Notes: generated by a model not told the origin, from the sequence alone. A stretch of 64,000 nt of DNA from Haematobia irritans (GCF_050003625.1 NC_134397.1:64950669-65014668); one strand, 5' to 3'. Numbered from the stretch's first letter, positions 1 through 12,713 are shown. Translations and numbers: made by a program.

Positions 1-627
1 ATTGTTTATAGAAAATTTTGTCAAAATTTTATTTCTATAGAAAATGTTGTCAACATTTTATTTCTATAGAAAATGTTGGAAATATTTTATTTCTATAGAA
101 AATTTTATTTTTATAGAAAATTTTGCCCAAAATTTTATTTCTATAGAAAATTTTGGCAAAATTTTATCTCTTTACTAAATATTGTCAAAATTTTATTTTA
201 TTTCTGTAGAACATTTTGGCAAAATTTTAGTTCTATAAAAAAAATTTTGTCAAAATTTTATTTCTATTGAAAATTTTGTCAAAAAATTGTATTTCCATAG
301 AAAATTTTGTCCAAAATTTTATTTCTATAGAAAATTTTGCCAAAACTTTTTTCTATAGAAATTATTGTCAAAATTTTATTTTTATTAAAAATTTTGTCAA
401 AATTTTATTTTTATTAAAAATTTTGTCAAAATTTTATTTTTATTAAAAATTTGTCAAAAATTTTATTTTTATGGTAAAGTTGGGCAAAATTGTATTTTTA
501 TAGAAAGTTGAAGTACCTCTTAGCTCGAGAGATATATTTTGCAAAATCTACCAAAACTTTAGGACTTCTACCAATCTACCAGACACTAAAATACCTACCA
601 TTTTTTTGTAGAATTCTTGCAACAGTG
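1..627 (-). repeat. H-type repeat with 29-bp AT minisatellite core, cut by window start
   Basis: Positions 1 to about 505 are degenerate tandem copies of a 29-bp unit (TTTCTATAGAAAATTTTGTC followed by AAAATTTTA). After the array come short motifs (ctcgag, aaaatctaccaaaa, gtagaattcttgcaacagtg) that are the reverse complement of the left end of the H elements seen at 52704 and 45366. The array is therefore the core of an H element in minus orientation. The open frame at 73-270 only follows the repeat and is not a gene. Confidence 0.7.
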
Positions 628-1852
628 ATTATTAGTCGAACCTTTGGCCCTTAATAAGGCCCTAATAGTTTTCAACCTAACTTTGTTTGAACTCTTAAAT
701 ATGTAGTCTGGATACTTTAGTGTCGCTTTGCAGCTACCTACAACAAAATACTCTTGGATCTACTACAGAAATTATGCCAAAGGAAGAAGATATATATGTG
801 GCGATAACACCATGGCAAATGGGGAAGGCTATAGTACAAGAAATTCTAACAAGAAAACAACAGGAGAAAGGGGCATAATATAGATCCTAAGGTATATGAT
901 TTACATACAAAGTACTTTTATTGGAAACTAGTGAGGAAATTCAACATAGAGCGATAGAATGGATGAAATTCAGGTTAAATTCAATCATAGTCGTTGCCTA
1001 AATGACTTCGGAAAGGATGTGTTGATTTATCGACTTGAGATTTTCATAGAATTTAGGTCGTTGTAACACCTTAGGTAAATGTAAGGAGTTGGTCATGGTG
1101 AACAACAATGGTGGATTTATTTGAGAAAATTTGATATTATTCCATAAGGCTGAGCGACCTATTGCTGTGGTTGGATAAACGGACGTGGACATAATATATA
1201 CCTATGATTCTAAACTCGAGGGTCTCAAATTTATGGTGGAGAGTAGTAGTATATGAGTTTGCCATTAATCGAACTTACTTACTTACTGTCGTTCTGATTT
1301 GTTTGCATTTCTTTGGCAAATTTAATGTAAAATATTGCCACTTATCTTACTTTCTATGCAAAACCATGAAACTATCCAAGTTTTTAAATTTAATCTTAAT
1401 TTTTTTTGCTTATTTCTGCTCTTGAAATGTTTTATTGTTGTTTCTTCTAATCTATGTCAGGCAATAATGACGTCGAAGTAAGTGAGCAGAAAAAAATGTA
1501 CATTAGCTGAAATTAGAGCAAGAAATTGTTTTAAAGTTTTATTTTCATAAATAGCAGATAAATGTTTGTAATTTTACATTATTGTTGATGTATTCAAATG
1601 GCTATGTGAACGATTGAAGATGTACCAAAGGGTTATAAAATTAACACTCACATATCTATTTCTCGAATACAGAGAAGACTACATTAATGGTAATTTTTGT
1701 GAATTTGTGGATACACCCTCAAAAAAATCGCCTCTGTAACATATACCCCCAAGCACATGGTGATTCAATCATATATATTTTCAGAATTTGTTCAAACAAT
1801 AAAATGTTAGTACTGTACAAACATATTATGATTCATCTTAAGCATATCTTTT
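628..1852. other. No gene recognised; K-repeat fragment at 1714-1852
   Basis: 628-1713 is AT-rich and appears single copy within the window; no open frame longer than 73 codons and no splice-supported exon is visible. From 1714 the text caccctcaaaaaaatcgcct and its continuation match the outer end of the K repeats at 23790 and 62937. Confidence 0.4.
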
Positions 1853-2201
1853 TAACAGGTTGGCTGAAAAGTCCCCGGTCTGATACATAGATGGCGTCGC
1901 TAGTATTAAATGCATATTATTTTTATATAGTACCAACCTTCAAATGATTCGTGTCAAAATTTGACGTCTATAAGTCAATTAGTTTGTGAGATAGAGCGTC
2001 TTTTGTGAAGCAACTTTTGTTATTGTGAAAAAAAAAAATGGAAAAAAAGGAATTTCGTGTTTTGATAAAATACTGTTTTCTGAAGGCAAAAAATACGCAT
2101 ATTTGGATATGCGGAGGCTCTGTGCAAAATAGGTGCCGCGCGAGCTCACATTTGACCACAAACAACAACGTGTTGATGATTCTGAGCGGTGTTTGCAGCT
2201 G

Positions 2202-3352
2202 CACGCACAGAAAAAACATGTTTGGACATGGTTGCCGCATCCATTTAATGCTTATTTAGAGTATGTAATTGTCGCGAAAACCATGTATTTTGTCTTTGTA
2301 AAAATAATTTTCGAGCGGAGAAAAATATATGTTGGCAATAAGCATTTGAATGGTTATCAAATACCGCAAACATGTTCTATCATTTAAATGATAGAATTGG
2401 AGACCATTATATGGTCAGGAAAATCATGTACCTGACCATCCAATTTTTTTACTTTTTTGCAGAGAAAAAAGTATTTTTATAGTTTACGTATAGACATGTA
2501 TACAACCATTACATGGCCATAAAGACCATGTACATTGTTTTCGTGACCATTTAATTTTTTAATTATTTTGCAGCGACAAGAATTTTATAAAAACATTGAG
2601 CAGGTACACACGATTTTCATTTTGCGCGTCAGTCGTGTGTTGATTGTTTCTTGGAATGGACGGAGAATACGGAATTATTGTGTTTTGTGTTAATTTATTT
2701 ATTCACAAATGGCACGTGGTTTTATGTGAATACAAAAAAGGAAAGTGTAGTTGAAAAAAATGTACCTGGTTTTTGTTCTGCATTTTGATATATGGTATAA
2801 TTTATTTTTATTTGCAGTTACATTATGTCTGCGTTTGTACATTTGATGGGCACGAAGTAAATATGGAATGATTACTTATTGTTGAAATTGAACCAAACTA
2901 GAGTGTGTAAAAATATGTGAAGTTTGCTTGCTCGACATTATAAATAGAAATAAGCAATGAATTAGTTTATAAATAAATAAAAACAAATAAATAAGGTTGA
3001 TTTTGTGTTTTCTTTTCTCAAGTGGCGTCCTTTTTTCGACGACGAAAATAGTTTTTTCATAAAAATCAAAACATTTTAGGTTGTGACCATGTTCTTTTAA
3101 CTAGAAGAAAAACATTTTTGACGAATAACATAACATTTTAGATCGTGACCATTGTCTTTTAATGGAAACAGAATTCTTTTTATCAATATAATAACATTTT
3201 AGATGAGGACAATTGTATTTTTCTTAGAACCATGTTCACTGAGCCAACATGGTTGCAGGTTAAAATGTTACATGGTCGCCGCAAAAATAGTTCCTATCAT
3301 ATTATTTTGCTCTTCGAATATGATTGTGACAATCATGTTTCTTCTCTGCGTG
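2202..3352. mobile_element. M-family foldback element inside the mariner
   Basis: The insert begins cacgcacagaaaaaacatg and ends catgtttcttctctgcgtg, an inverted repeat. It separates the mariner codons for CLQL and LTRN, and the dinucleotide TG is repeated at 2200-2201 and 3353-3354. At 1,151 bp it is the longest M copy here; the others are 228-250 bp. Its centre holds extra AT-rich sequence and the motif acattttagatcgtgaccat in several variants. No open frame of interest is present, so it is non-autonomous. Confidence 0.75.
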
Positions 3353-3382
3353 TGTTAACTCGTAATAGACCCGAGTTTTTCC

Positions 3383-5632
3383 CAGGGCTGTGGAGCCGGA
3401 GTCGGAGTCTGGAGATTTTGCTGGAGTCGGAGTCGTAAAAATTTTGCTCGACTCCGACTCCGGCTAAATCAAATTTTTTTAAAACACTTCACATTTTTGT
3501 AACTAAGCAAGTTTTTACGCAAATTAGTTTCCAATGCGTTATTCATTCGATCAATGTACAGCATGATTGTAAATGAAAATCAACTTCCAATGACGGCCAT
3601 CTTTTTATGTTTCCTAGAATGTTAGACTAGCAGATGGGCTGGATCGATCCATTTTAATGCCCATATCAATTTATTTGAAATATTTCGAACAATCGAAATT
3701 ATTTTTTTTATTTTATTTTAAGGAATATTGACAGAAAATTTTTTCAAAATTGTTTTTTTTTTATAGAAAATCTTGTCAAAATGTTATTTCTATAAAAAGT
3801 TTTGTCAAAATTTTATTTCTATAGCAAATTTTGTAAAAATTTTATTTCTAAAAAATTTATTCAAAATTTTATTACTATAGAAATATTTTTTTTTCTATAG
3901 AAAATTTAGTCAAAATTTTATTTCCATTGAAAATTGAGTCAAAATTTTGTTTCTATAGAATATTTTGCAAAATTTTATTTCTATAGAAAATTTTGTTTGT
4001 TACACAAAATTTTTTTCAAAATTTTATTTCTATTGATAATTTTATTTCTATAAAAATTTAAGTCAAAATTGTATTTTTATAGAAAATTTTGCCAAAATTT
4101 TATAGTAATAGATTTTTTTATTAGAAAATTTGATCAAATTTTTATTTCTATTAAAAATTGTGCCAAAATTTTATAGTAATAGATTTTTTTATTAGAAAAT
4201 TTGATCAAATTTTTATTTCTATAGAAAATTTTGCCAAAATTTTATAGTAATAGATTTTTTTATTAGAAAATTTGGTCAAAATTTTATTTCTATAGAAAAT
4301 TTGGTAAACATTTTGTTTCTGTAGAATATTTTGCAGAATTTTATTTACTACACAATAATTTTTCTAAAATTGTATTTTTATTGATAATTTTTTCAACATT
4401 TTTTATCTCTAAAAAAAATTTCAAATTTTATTTCTACAGCAAATTTTCTCAAAATTTTTTTTCTTACTGATGCTCACTTCTATAAAAAATGTATTCAAAA
4501 TTTTACTACTATAGAAATATTTTTTTCTATATAAAATTTAGTCAAAATTTTATTTCTATAGAAAATTTAGTCAAAATTTTGTTTCTATAGAATATTTTGC
4601 AGAATTTTATTTCTATAGAAAATTTTTCAAAATTTTGTTTGCTACACAATTTTTTTTTTAAATTATATTTCTATTGATAATTTTTTCAAACTTTTATTTC
4701 TATAAAAATTTTGCCAAATTTTATTTCTATAAAAATTTTATTCCAAATTTTATTTCTATATATTTGGTCAAAATTTGTTTTCTATAGAAAATTTTGCCAA
4801 AATTTTATTTCTATAGACAATTTATTCAAAATTATGTTTCTGTAGAAATAAAATTTTGCAAAATTTTATTTACTAGACAAAAATTTTTCCAAAATTGTAT
4901 GCTTACTGATACTCACTGCTAAGTCGAAAACTTGTAGAAATGACCCAAAATTTTAAAATTTTCAATGAATGAATAATAAATGCTAAATGCTTTATGAATG
5001 AAATGTCTAAACAATTATAAATATTTCCCAAATATTGCCCGAGATTTTGTAGAAGTCTGATTTGCGATTTGATCAAAATGTAGATCTAAATACAAAGTTG
5101 TGCAGAGTATATTATAATCGGCCCGCCCGACTTTAGACTTTCCTTGCATTTTTATTTTTTGTTAAAATTATGTTACGTCCCATAACGTTAGATTTAAATT
5201 TTAAGTACATAGGTTTTGTAGAAGTATATATAATTTTGTCTAAATCGATTCAGATTCAAATTCATGCATATGGGAGTATAAACCTTTATATGTTATAGCT
5301 CGCAACAAATTTAAAGGATTTGAGATAGTATAAATAATTTTGGTCCACATATACATATACTGTTGGTATCTTCTCATATTATGATGGGAATTTATATCAT
5401 TATTTTATTTATTAAACATTGCCCTAAATTTGAAATATAGAGTTCAATTGGCATCTAATGTGAAATTAAGACCTTTTTTGCACACATAAATAAATACGAT
5501 ACTTTATATCGATCCACCTACGGCACCCCCACAATAGAACTACAAATTAGTGGTATTAATAGGAGATTTAGTTATATTACCCGGAGTCGACTTCGGAGTC
5601 GAGCTGATGAAAAATGCTGGAGTCGGTCCCTG
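3383..5632. mobile_element. hAT-type non-autonomous element (CAGGG ends, 8-bp duplication)
   Basis: The left end is cagggctgtggagccggagt and the right end, reverse complemented, is cagggaccgactccagcatt. The host octamer gtttttcc occurs at 3375-3382 and again at 5633-5640, interrupting the mariner transposase. Eight-base target duplications and CAGGG-type ends are features of hAT elements. The ends are rich in GGAGTC repeats. Inside lie a 29-bp-type AT array (about 3720-4920) and worn B-element sequence on the minus strand (about 5040-5560, including cggcccgcccgactttagac). There is no transposase frame. Confidence 0.85.
3720..4920. repeat. Degenerate 29-bp AT minisatellite
   Basis: About 40 worn copies of the unit with core ttctatagaaaattttgtca lie within the hAT-type element. 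A longer sub-repeat recurs as well: the phrase ttttatagtaatagattttt appears three times between 4100 and 4265, which suggests a higher-order duplication of two or three units. Confidence 0.8.
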
Positions 5633-7248
5633 GTTTTTCCGTCGATATGTGACAATGGATGAAACATGGCTCCATCACTACACTCCTGAGTCCAATCGAC
5701 AGTCGGCTGAGTGGACAGCGACCGGTGAACCGTGAACCGAAGCGTGGAAAAACTCAAAAGTCCGCTGGCAAAGTAATGGCCTCTGTTTTTTGGGATTTTT
5801 ATCGAATTTTTATCGATTATCTTGAGAAGGGAAACCCCATTTTTATCGATTAACTTGAGAAGCGAAAAACCATTTTTATCGATTATCTTGAGAAGGGAAA
5901 AACCATCAACAGTGACTATTATATGGCGTTATTGGAAATCGCGGCAAAGCGGACCCATATGAAGAAGAAAAAAGTGTTGTTTCACCAAGACAACGCACCG
6001 TGCCACAAGTCATTGAGAACGATGGCAAAAATTCATGAATTGGGCTTCGAATTGCTTCCCCACACACCGTATTCTCCAGATCTGGCCCCAGCGACTTTTT
6101 CTTGTTCTCAGACCTCAAAAGGATGCTCGCAGGGAAAAAATTTGGCTGCAATGAAGAGGTGATCGCCGAAACTGAGGCCTATTTTGAGGCAAAACCGAAG
6201 GAGTACTACCAAAATGGTATCAAAAAATGGAAGGTTGTTATAATCGTTGAATCGCTCTTGAAGGGAACTATGTTGAATAATAAAAACGAATTTTTACAAA
6301 AAATGTGTATTTCTTTGTTAGACCGGGGACTTATCAGAAAACCTGTTATACCCCCCACCATAGGATGGGGGTATATTAACTTTGTCATCCCGTTTGTAAC
6401 ACATCGAAATGTTGTATATATATATTCTGGGTCGTGGTGAAATTCGGAGTCGATCTAAGTATTTCCGTCCGTCCGTTCGTCGGTTGAAATCACGCTAACT
6501 TCCAAACGAAACAAGCTATCGACTGGAAACTTGGCACAAGTAGTTGTTATTGATGTAGGTCGGATGGTATTGCAAATGGGCCATATTGGACCACTTTTAC
6601 GTATAGCCCCCATATAAACCGACCCCCCAGATTTCAATTGCGGAGCCTCTTACAGAAGCAAATTTCGTCCGATCCGGTTGAAATGTGGTACGTAATGTTA
6701 TTATATGGTCTCTAACAACCATGCAAAAATTGGTCCATATCGGCCATATAAACCGATCCCCAGCTCTGACTTGCAGAGCCTCTTAGACAAGCAAATTTCA
6801 TCCGATACGGTTAAAATTTCATCTGATTCGATTGAAATTTGGTACGAGCTGTAAGTATATGGCATTTACCAACCATGCAAGAATTGGTTCGTATCGGTCC
6901 ATAACTACATATAGCCCCCATATAAACCGATCCCCAGATTTGAACTCCGGAGCCTCATAGAGAAGCAAATTTCATCCGATACGGTTGAAATTTGGTAAGT
7001 GGTATTAGTGTATGGTCTCTAACAACCATGCAGAAATTGGTCCATATCGGGTCAAATTATATATAGCCCCATATAAACCGATCCCCAGATTTGACCTCCG
7101 GAGCCGATCCGGTTGAAATTTGGTACATTAAGATAGTATATGGCCGCTAACAACCATGCCAAAAGTGGTCCATATCAGTCTATAGTTGTATATAGCCGAT
7201 CCCCATTCACACAAAAATTGGTCCATATCACCAAAAATAAACTACCAA

Positions 7249-7594
7249 GGTTAGGGTAGGTTATGTGGCAGCCCGATGTATCAGGCTCACTTAGACTATT
7301 CAGTCCATTGTGATACCACAGTGGTGAACTTCTCTCTTATCACTGAGTGCTGCCCGATTCCATGTTAAGCTCAATGACAAGGGACCTCCTTTTTATAGCC
7401 GAGTCCGAACGGCGTTCCACATTCCAGTGAAACCACTTAGAGAAGCTTTGAAAACTCAGAAATGTCACCAGCATTACTGAGGTGGGATAATCCACCGCTG
7501 AAGAACTTTTTTTTGGTGGTCGGTCGTAGCAGAAATCGAACCCACAACCTTGTGTATGCAAGGCGGGCATGCTTACCATTGCACCACGGTGGCT
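7249..7594 (-). mobile_element. S1 SINE (copy a), full length
   Basis: Read on the minus strand it starts agccaccgtggtgcaatggt (box A region), has the polymerase III box B-like ggttcgatttc, a body of about 270 bp, and ends in gtgagcctgatacatcgggc and a (CCTAA)n-type tail. The flanks share ctaccaa, a probable short target duplication. The tRNA-like head with A and B boxes marks it as tRNA-derived; its tail matches the LINE at 19417-19496. Confidence 0.85.
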
Positions 7595-7599
7595 ACCAA

Positions 7600-9130
7600 C
7601 ATTTTATTTCTATAGAAAATTTTGTCAATATTTTATTACAATACATAATTTTGTGAAGATTTTATTTCTATAGAAAATTTTGTCAAAATGTTATTGCTAT
7701 AGAAAATTTTGTCAAAATTTTATTTCTATAGAAAATTTTGTCAATATTGTATTTTTATAGAAACTTTTTCAAAATTTTATTTCTATAGAAAATTTTGTCA
7801 AAATGTTATTGCTATAGAAAATTTTGTCAAAATGTTATTGCTACAGAAAATTTTGTCAAAATTTTATTTCTATAGAAAATTTTGTCAATATTGTATTTTT
7901 ATAGAAACTTTTTCAAAATTTTATTTCTATAGAAAATTTTGTTAAAATTTTATTTCTATAGAAAATTTTGTCAAAATTATATTTCTATAGAAAATTTTGT
8001 CAAAATTATATTTCTATAGAAAATTTTGTCAAAATTTTATTTCTATAGAAAATTTTGTCAAAATTTTATTTCTATAGTAAATTTTGTCAAAATTTTATTT
8101 CTATAGAAAATTTTGTCAAAATTATATTTCTATAGAAAATTTTGTCAAAATTTTATTTCTATAGAAAATTTTGTCAAAATGTTATTTCTATAGTAAATTT
8201 TGTCAAAATTTTATTTCTATAAAAAATTTTGTCAAAATTTTACTTCTATAGAAAATTTTGTCAAAATTTTATTTCTATAGAAAATTTTGTCAAAATTTTA
8301 TTTCTATAGAAAATTTTGTCAAAATGTTTTTGCTCTAGAAAATTTTGTCAAAATGTTATTGCCATAGAAAATTTTGTCAAAATTTTATTTCTATAGAAAA
8401 TTTTGTCAATATTGTATTTTTATAGAAACTTTTTCAAACTTTTATTTCTATAGAAAATTTTGTTAAAATTTTATTTCTATAGAAAATTTTGTCAAAATTA
8501 TATTTCTATAGAAAATTTTGTTAAAATTTTATTTCTATAGTAAATTTTGTCAAAATTTTATTTCTATAGAAAATTTTGTCAAAATTTTATTTCTATAGAA
8601 AATTTTGTCAAAATTGTATTTCTATAGAAAATTTTGTTAAAATTTTATTTCTATATAAAATTTTGTCAAAATTTTATTTCTATAGAAAATTTTGTCAAAA
8701 TTTTATTTCTATAGAAAATTTTGTCAAAATTTTATTTCTATAGAAAATTTTGTCAAAATGTTATTGCTATAGAAAATTTTGTCAATATTGTATTTCTATA
8801 GAAACTTTTTCAAAATTTTATTTCTATAGAAAATTTTGTCAAAATTTAATTTCTATAGAAAATTTTGTCAATATTGTATTTTTGTAGAAACTTTTTCAAA
8901 CTTTTATTTCTATAGAAAATTTTGTTAAAATTTTATTTCTATAGAAAATTTTTTCAAAATTATATTTCTATAGAAAATTTTGTCAAAATTTTATTTCTAT
9001 AGTAAATTTTACCAAATTTTATTTCTATAGAAAATTTTGTCAAAATTTTAATTCTATAGAAAATTTTGTCAAAATTTTATTTCTATAGAAAATTTTGTCA
9101 AAATTTTATTTCTATAGAAAATTTTGTCCA
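7600..9130 (+). repeat. Large, fairly homogeneous 29-bp AT minisatellite
   Basis: About 50 copies of a 29-bp unit whose halves are both near-palindromes: TTTCTATAGAAA is perfect and AATTTTGTCAAAATT lacks only its centre. Variants such as gttattgctatag and tattgtatttttatagaaac recur in blocks, a sign that multi-unit segments were duplicated. There are no unique spacers, so this is not a CRISPR array. Confidence 0.92.
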
Positions 9131-9283
9131 AATTTCTTGTAAGATACCTTGCCATCGGCAAGTGTTACCGCAACCCAAGTAATTCGATTGTGGATGACAG
9201 TTTTTAGTAGAAGTTTCTACGCAATCCATGGTGGAGGGTACATTAGCTTTGGCCTGGCCGAACTTACGGCCATATATACTTGT

Positions 9284-10394
9284 TGGTTATATGGGAAGTA
9301 AACATTTCGTAAAAATCTCAGTAAATTCTCGTTCCTTTAAATCATAAAAAATCTTCAATTTTTGCACGAGGTGGTTCATTCTTCCCTTAAAACAGTTCAT
9401 TTTTTCTATGTAACTAAAATAAGCCAAAGATCATTGATCAGAAGACAAATTTTAACTTAAACATAATAATATTCATGAAATAAAATGAAGTTAAATTGGC
9501 TTTAGCGCCCAATTTTTTTATTTATACTATTTTTAAATTAATTGAATTAAATTCAACAATAATTAATTCGTTCTTTCTTCCCATCAAATAGTTAATTTTA
9601 ACTAAATCACTTAATTTTAACTAAAACATAAAAATTTTCATGAAATAAAAATTTAAATTTTCTTAAGCGTTTGAACTATACTATTTCTAAATTAATTGAA
9701 ATAAATTCAACAATAATTGGAGCACTCATCGGCGAGGTTATGTCGGCTAACCCGACTTACCCATGCCTACTAGCTATTTATTATATTTTTTAAGCTTTTT
9801 TGGATAACCCTTTTAGAATGTTATGAAAATGGCTTAAAACTGCTAATTTAAATAAAAAAATATATATCAGATAAATCTTGCAATGGAAAGTGAAACATGC
9901 AATGTATACATAAAAACATAAACGTATGTAAATAAAATGATGGAAAAATATTTAGTTTTTCTGGTACATCAGATATGGAAAATATACTCGTCACTCGAGA
10001 GACACATATCATCAACAACAACTACTACTACAAATATTACAAACTCAAAATACATTCATAACAAAAGTTTTCACAACATACCGGAAAAAAACATAACAGA
10101 AAAAATCCCTAAACTAAACAAATAACAAGAAAACGGAATAGCACGACAAGAAAAAAACGAAATAACCAACAAAAACAAATAAACAAGACAAAACAAAAGT
10201 CTAGAACGCGTTTTAACCCTCTTCTTTTCCATTTAAACAGAAGACAAAACGGCCAAGTTAGCACTGTTAACGGCTCACTAATGGCAACACGAAACGAACT
10301 TTACCTACACAAAGAAAAATTTTATGAATGTGGGGAAATAAAAATGCATACCTTAAATAAGAATTATAAGAATTACAATCAAGTTGAACTATTA
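9284..10394. other. No gene recognised; AT-rich repeat-like sequence
   Basis: 9290-9730 contains two related AT-rich blocks (taaattttaacttaaacata / ttaattttaactaaaacata) that look like an internal duplication. 10305-10394 (cacaaagaaaaattttatga) may be the left end of the N element that resumes at 12086 after A2. No supported exon or RNA gene was seen. Confidence 0.35.
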
Positions 10395-12085
10395 ACAAGT
10401 ATATAAGGCCGTAAGTTCGGCCAGGCCGAATCTTATGTACCCTCCACCATGGATTGCGTAGAAACTTCTACGAAAGACTGCCATCGACAATCGAATTACT
10501 TGGGTTGTGGTATCTTAAAACTTCTTAACATCGTTTTCTAAACTGTGAGTTAGTCCATACGTGGTATGTATTAGACAATACGTAGAGAGCCAGAATTGAA
10601 ATATGGGGGTCGATTATATGGGGGCTATATACAATTATGAACTTGATATGGACCAATTTTTGTGTGATTGGGGATCGATTTATCTGAGGGAAATATATAT
10701 AACTATAGACCGATATGGACCTAGTTAAGCATGGTTGTTAACGGCCATATACTAGCACAATGTACCAAATTTCAACTGACTCGTATGAAATTTGCTCCTC
10801 CAAGAGGCTCCAAAACCAAATCTCGGGATCGGTTTATATGGGGGCTATACATGATTATGGACAGATATGGACCAATTTTGGCATAGTTGTTAAATATCAT
10901 ATACTGCCACCACGTACCAAATTTCAACCAGATCGGATGAATTTTGCTTCTCCAAAAGGCATCTGAGGTCAAATCTTGGGATCGGTTTATATGGGAGCTA
11001 TATATAATTATGGACTGATATGAACCAATTCCTGCATGGTTCTTGGATACCATATACTAACATCACGTACCAAATTTCAACCGAATCGGATGAATTTTGC
11101 TCTTCCAAGGGCCTCCGGGGAGCCACCGTGGTGCAATGGTTAGCATGCCCGCCTTGCATACACATGGTCGTGGGTTCGATTCCTGCTTCGACCGAACACC
11201 AAAAAGTTTTTTAGCGGTGGATTATCTCACCTCAGTAATCTGGTGACATTTCTGAGGGTTTCAAAGCTTCTCTAAGTGGTTTCACAGCAATGTGGAACGC
11301 CGTTCGGACTCGGCTATAAAAAGGAGGTCCCTTGTCATTGAGCTTAACATGGAATCGGGCAACACTCAGTGATAAGAGAGAAGTTCACCAATGTGGTATC
11401 ACAATGGATTGTCTAAGTCTAAGTGAGCGTGATACATCGGGCTGCCACCTAACCTAACCTAGCCTAATATAAGGGGCTCCAGAGGTCAAACCTGGGGATC
11501 GGTTTATATTGGGGCTATATATAATTATGGACCGATTTCGTCCAATTTTCGCGTGAGTGTTTGAGGCCATATATGTTAAATCCACGTACCAAGTTTTAAC
11601 TGAATCAGATGAATTTTAGTCTTCCAAGAGGCTCCGGAGGTCAAATCTGGGGTTCGGTTTATATACATAATTATGAACCGATGTGGACCAATTTTTGCAT
11701 GGTCATTAGAGACCATATACTAACACCATGTGCCAAATTTCAGCCGTATCGGATGAAATTTGTTTCTCTTAGAAGATCCGCAAGCCAAATCTGAGAGTCC
11801 GTTTATATGGGGGCTATACGTAAAAGTGGACCGATATGGCCCATTTGCAATACCATCCGACCTACATTAATAACAACTACTTGTGAGAAGTTTCCAGTCG
11901 ATAGCTTGTTTTGTTCGGAAGCTAACGTGATTTCAACAGACGGACGGACGAACATGCTTAAATCGACTCAGAATTTCACCACGACCCAGAATATATATAC
12001 TTTATGGGATCTTAGAGCAATATTTCGATGTGTTATAAACGGAATGACAAAGTTAATATACCCCCATCCTATGGTGGAGGGTATA
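10395..12085 (+). mobile_element. A2 element, interrupted by an S1 SINE
   Basis: It begins acaagtatataaggccgtaa, followed by the hairpin gttcggccaggccgaa, gtaccctccaccatgg and the conserved gattgcgtagaaacttctac. Modules of about 150 bp follow, each with cggtttatatgggggctata, a gaccgatatggacc stretch and accaaatttcaaccgatcgg variants. The end is cccccatcctatggtggagg then gtata. Only the short repeat-following frames are open. Confidence 0.75.
11121..11466 (+). mobile_element. S1 SINE (copy b), full length
   Basis: The head is agccaccgtggtgcaatggt, with box B ggttcgattcc, then the linker gaccgaacaccaaaaagttt and a common body. The 3' end has gcgtgatacatcgggctgcc followed by acctaacctaacct. The flanks aagggcctccgggg (left) and aaggggctccagag (right) agree at 11 of 14 bases, as expected for a worn target duplication. 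Confidence 0.88.
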
Positions 12086-12713
12086 ATAAATAGAAACAAT
12101 CAACTTTTTAATCAAACTGAAAATATTAAGTCAATTGATTTATAAATTTTTAATTAAAATATTTATTGATACAATCAATTTTATAATCAAAATTAAAACA
12201 CTAAATCAATCAAGAAAGTGTTTGAAAATAGTTACGTCTTTAATTAAAAAATTAATTATTGTACAAATTATTTTTTATTTTGTTTTAATCAAACTAAAAA
12301 CACACAGTTAGCTAAGTAAACTAGTGAACATTTGCGCGGTTTTTATTAAACAATTACTTGTTCCAATTAACAACTTAATTAAAAAATTCAATTAATGTCG
12401 ATTGCAAACCTCAATTAATTATTTAACTGATTTAATTAAAAAGTTTAACTAAATAATTGATGGAAAATATTAAAAGACTGAGTATTCCAATCGATATCAA
12501 TTAAATTTTTGATTGAATCAATTAACAAATTAATTGATTTCTGCAATCAACATCAATTATACTCTTAACTGAATCAATTAAAAATTAAATTTTCAAATCA
12601 AATCAATTAATTTTTTAATCAAATATTTTCTTTATGCCCAATTAGAAGTGTGATTGATACTATTAATTGGATCAAGTAATTTCGTGATTGAATCAGAAAA
12701 AAATTTTTGTGTC
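12086..12713. repeat. N-family AATTAA-rich MITE-like repeat
   Basis: Alternating caattaattttttaatcaa and attaaaaagtttaactaaat type blocks end in cagaaaaaaatttttgtgtc. This matches the N copy at 45670-46252 in composition and right end. A2 apparently inserted into it. Confidence 0.6.

Larger units (their letters stand above)
2038..6280 (+). pseudogene. Mariner (irritans subfamily) transposase, broken
   Basis: Family role: cut-and-paste transposase that binds the element ends through an N-terminal helix-turn-helix region and cuts DNA with a DD34D catalytic triad. The ATG at 2038 opens MEKKEFRVLIKYCFLKAKN, and the frame then meets an internal deletion of most of the DNA-binding domain. After the two nested insertions the gene resumes at 5633. 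The first catalytic Asp is present (MDETWLHH, near 5656), the second in HQDNAPCHKS (near 5985). Near the third Asp, a deleted base in the SDFF region shifts frame (PATFSCSQ). Other breaks are a frameshift near 5730 and a 33-bp segment (atttttatcgattatcttga...) present three times at about 5797-5905. The stop codon of the family is at 6278-6280. No product is possible. Confidence 0.9.
1855..6346 (+). mobile_element. Himar1-like mariner (copy a), split by two nested elements
   Basis: The left inverted repeat starts at 1855 (acaggttggctgaaaagtcc) and the right one ends at 6346 (gaccggggacttatcagaaa then acctgt). TA duplications lie at 1853-1854 and 6347-6348. The mariner is in three pieces: 1855-2201, 3353-3382 and 5633-6346. 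The gaps are filled by an M foldback element (2202-3352, TG duplication) and a hAT-type element (3383-5632, 8-bp duplication). The pieces add up to about 1.1 kb against about 1.29 kb for Himar1, because some 5' coding sequence is deleted. The insertion sits exactly at the first TA of the A1 element that follows. Confidence 0.93.
6347..9283 (-). mobile_element. A1 element (150-bp-module, hairpin-ended), carrying S1 and an H array
   Basis: On the minus strand the element runs from acaagtatatatggccgtaa (9283) with the hairpin ttcggccaggccaaa to the end motif tatacccccaccataggatg reversed at 6347. Modules of about 150 bp fill 6500-7240 (each with catataaaccgatcccc and aaatttggtac). A SINE (7249-7594) and a 1.5-kb 29-bp array (7600-9130) sit inside. 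The sequence before the SINE (ccaaaaataaactaccaa) is the right end of an H element, so A1 carries H at the place where A5 and A6 also carry it. No coding capacity. Confidence 0.7.

Noticed and set aside
7600..9130. 29-bp regular repeats that resemble a CRISPR array
   Set aside because: Units are directly adjacent with no unique spacers, and the context is a eukaryotic genome.
11121..11200. tRNA gene (A and B boxes)
   Set aside because: No intact cloverleaf, and the head continues into the S1 SINE body repeated six times in the window.
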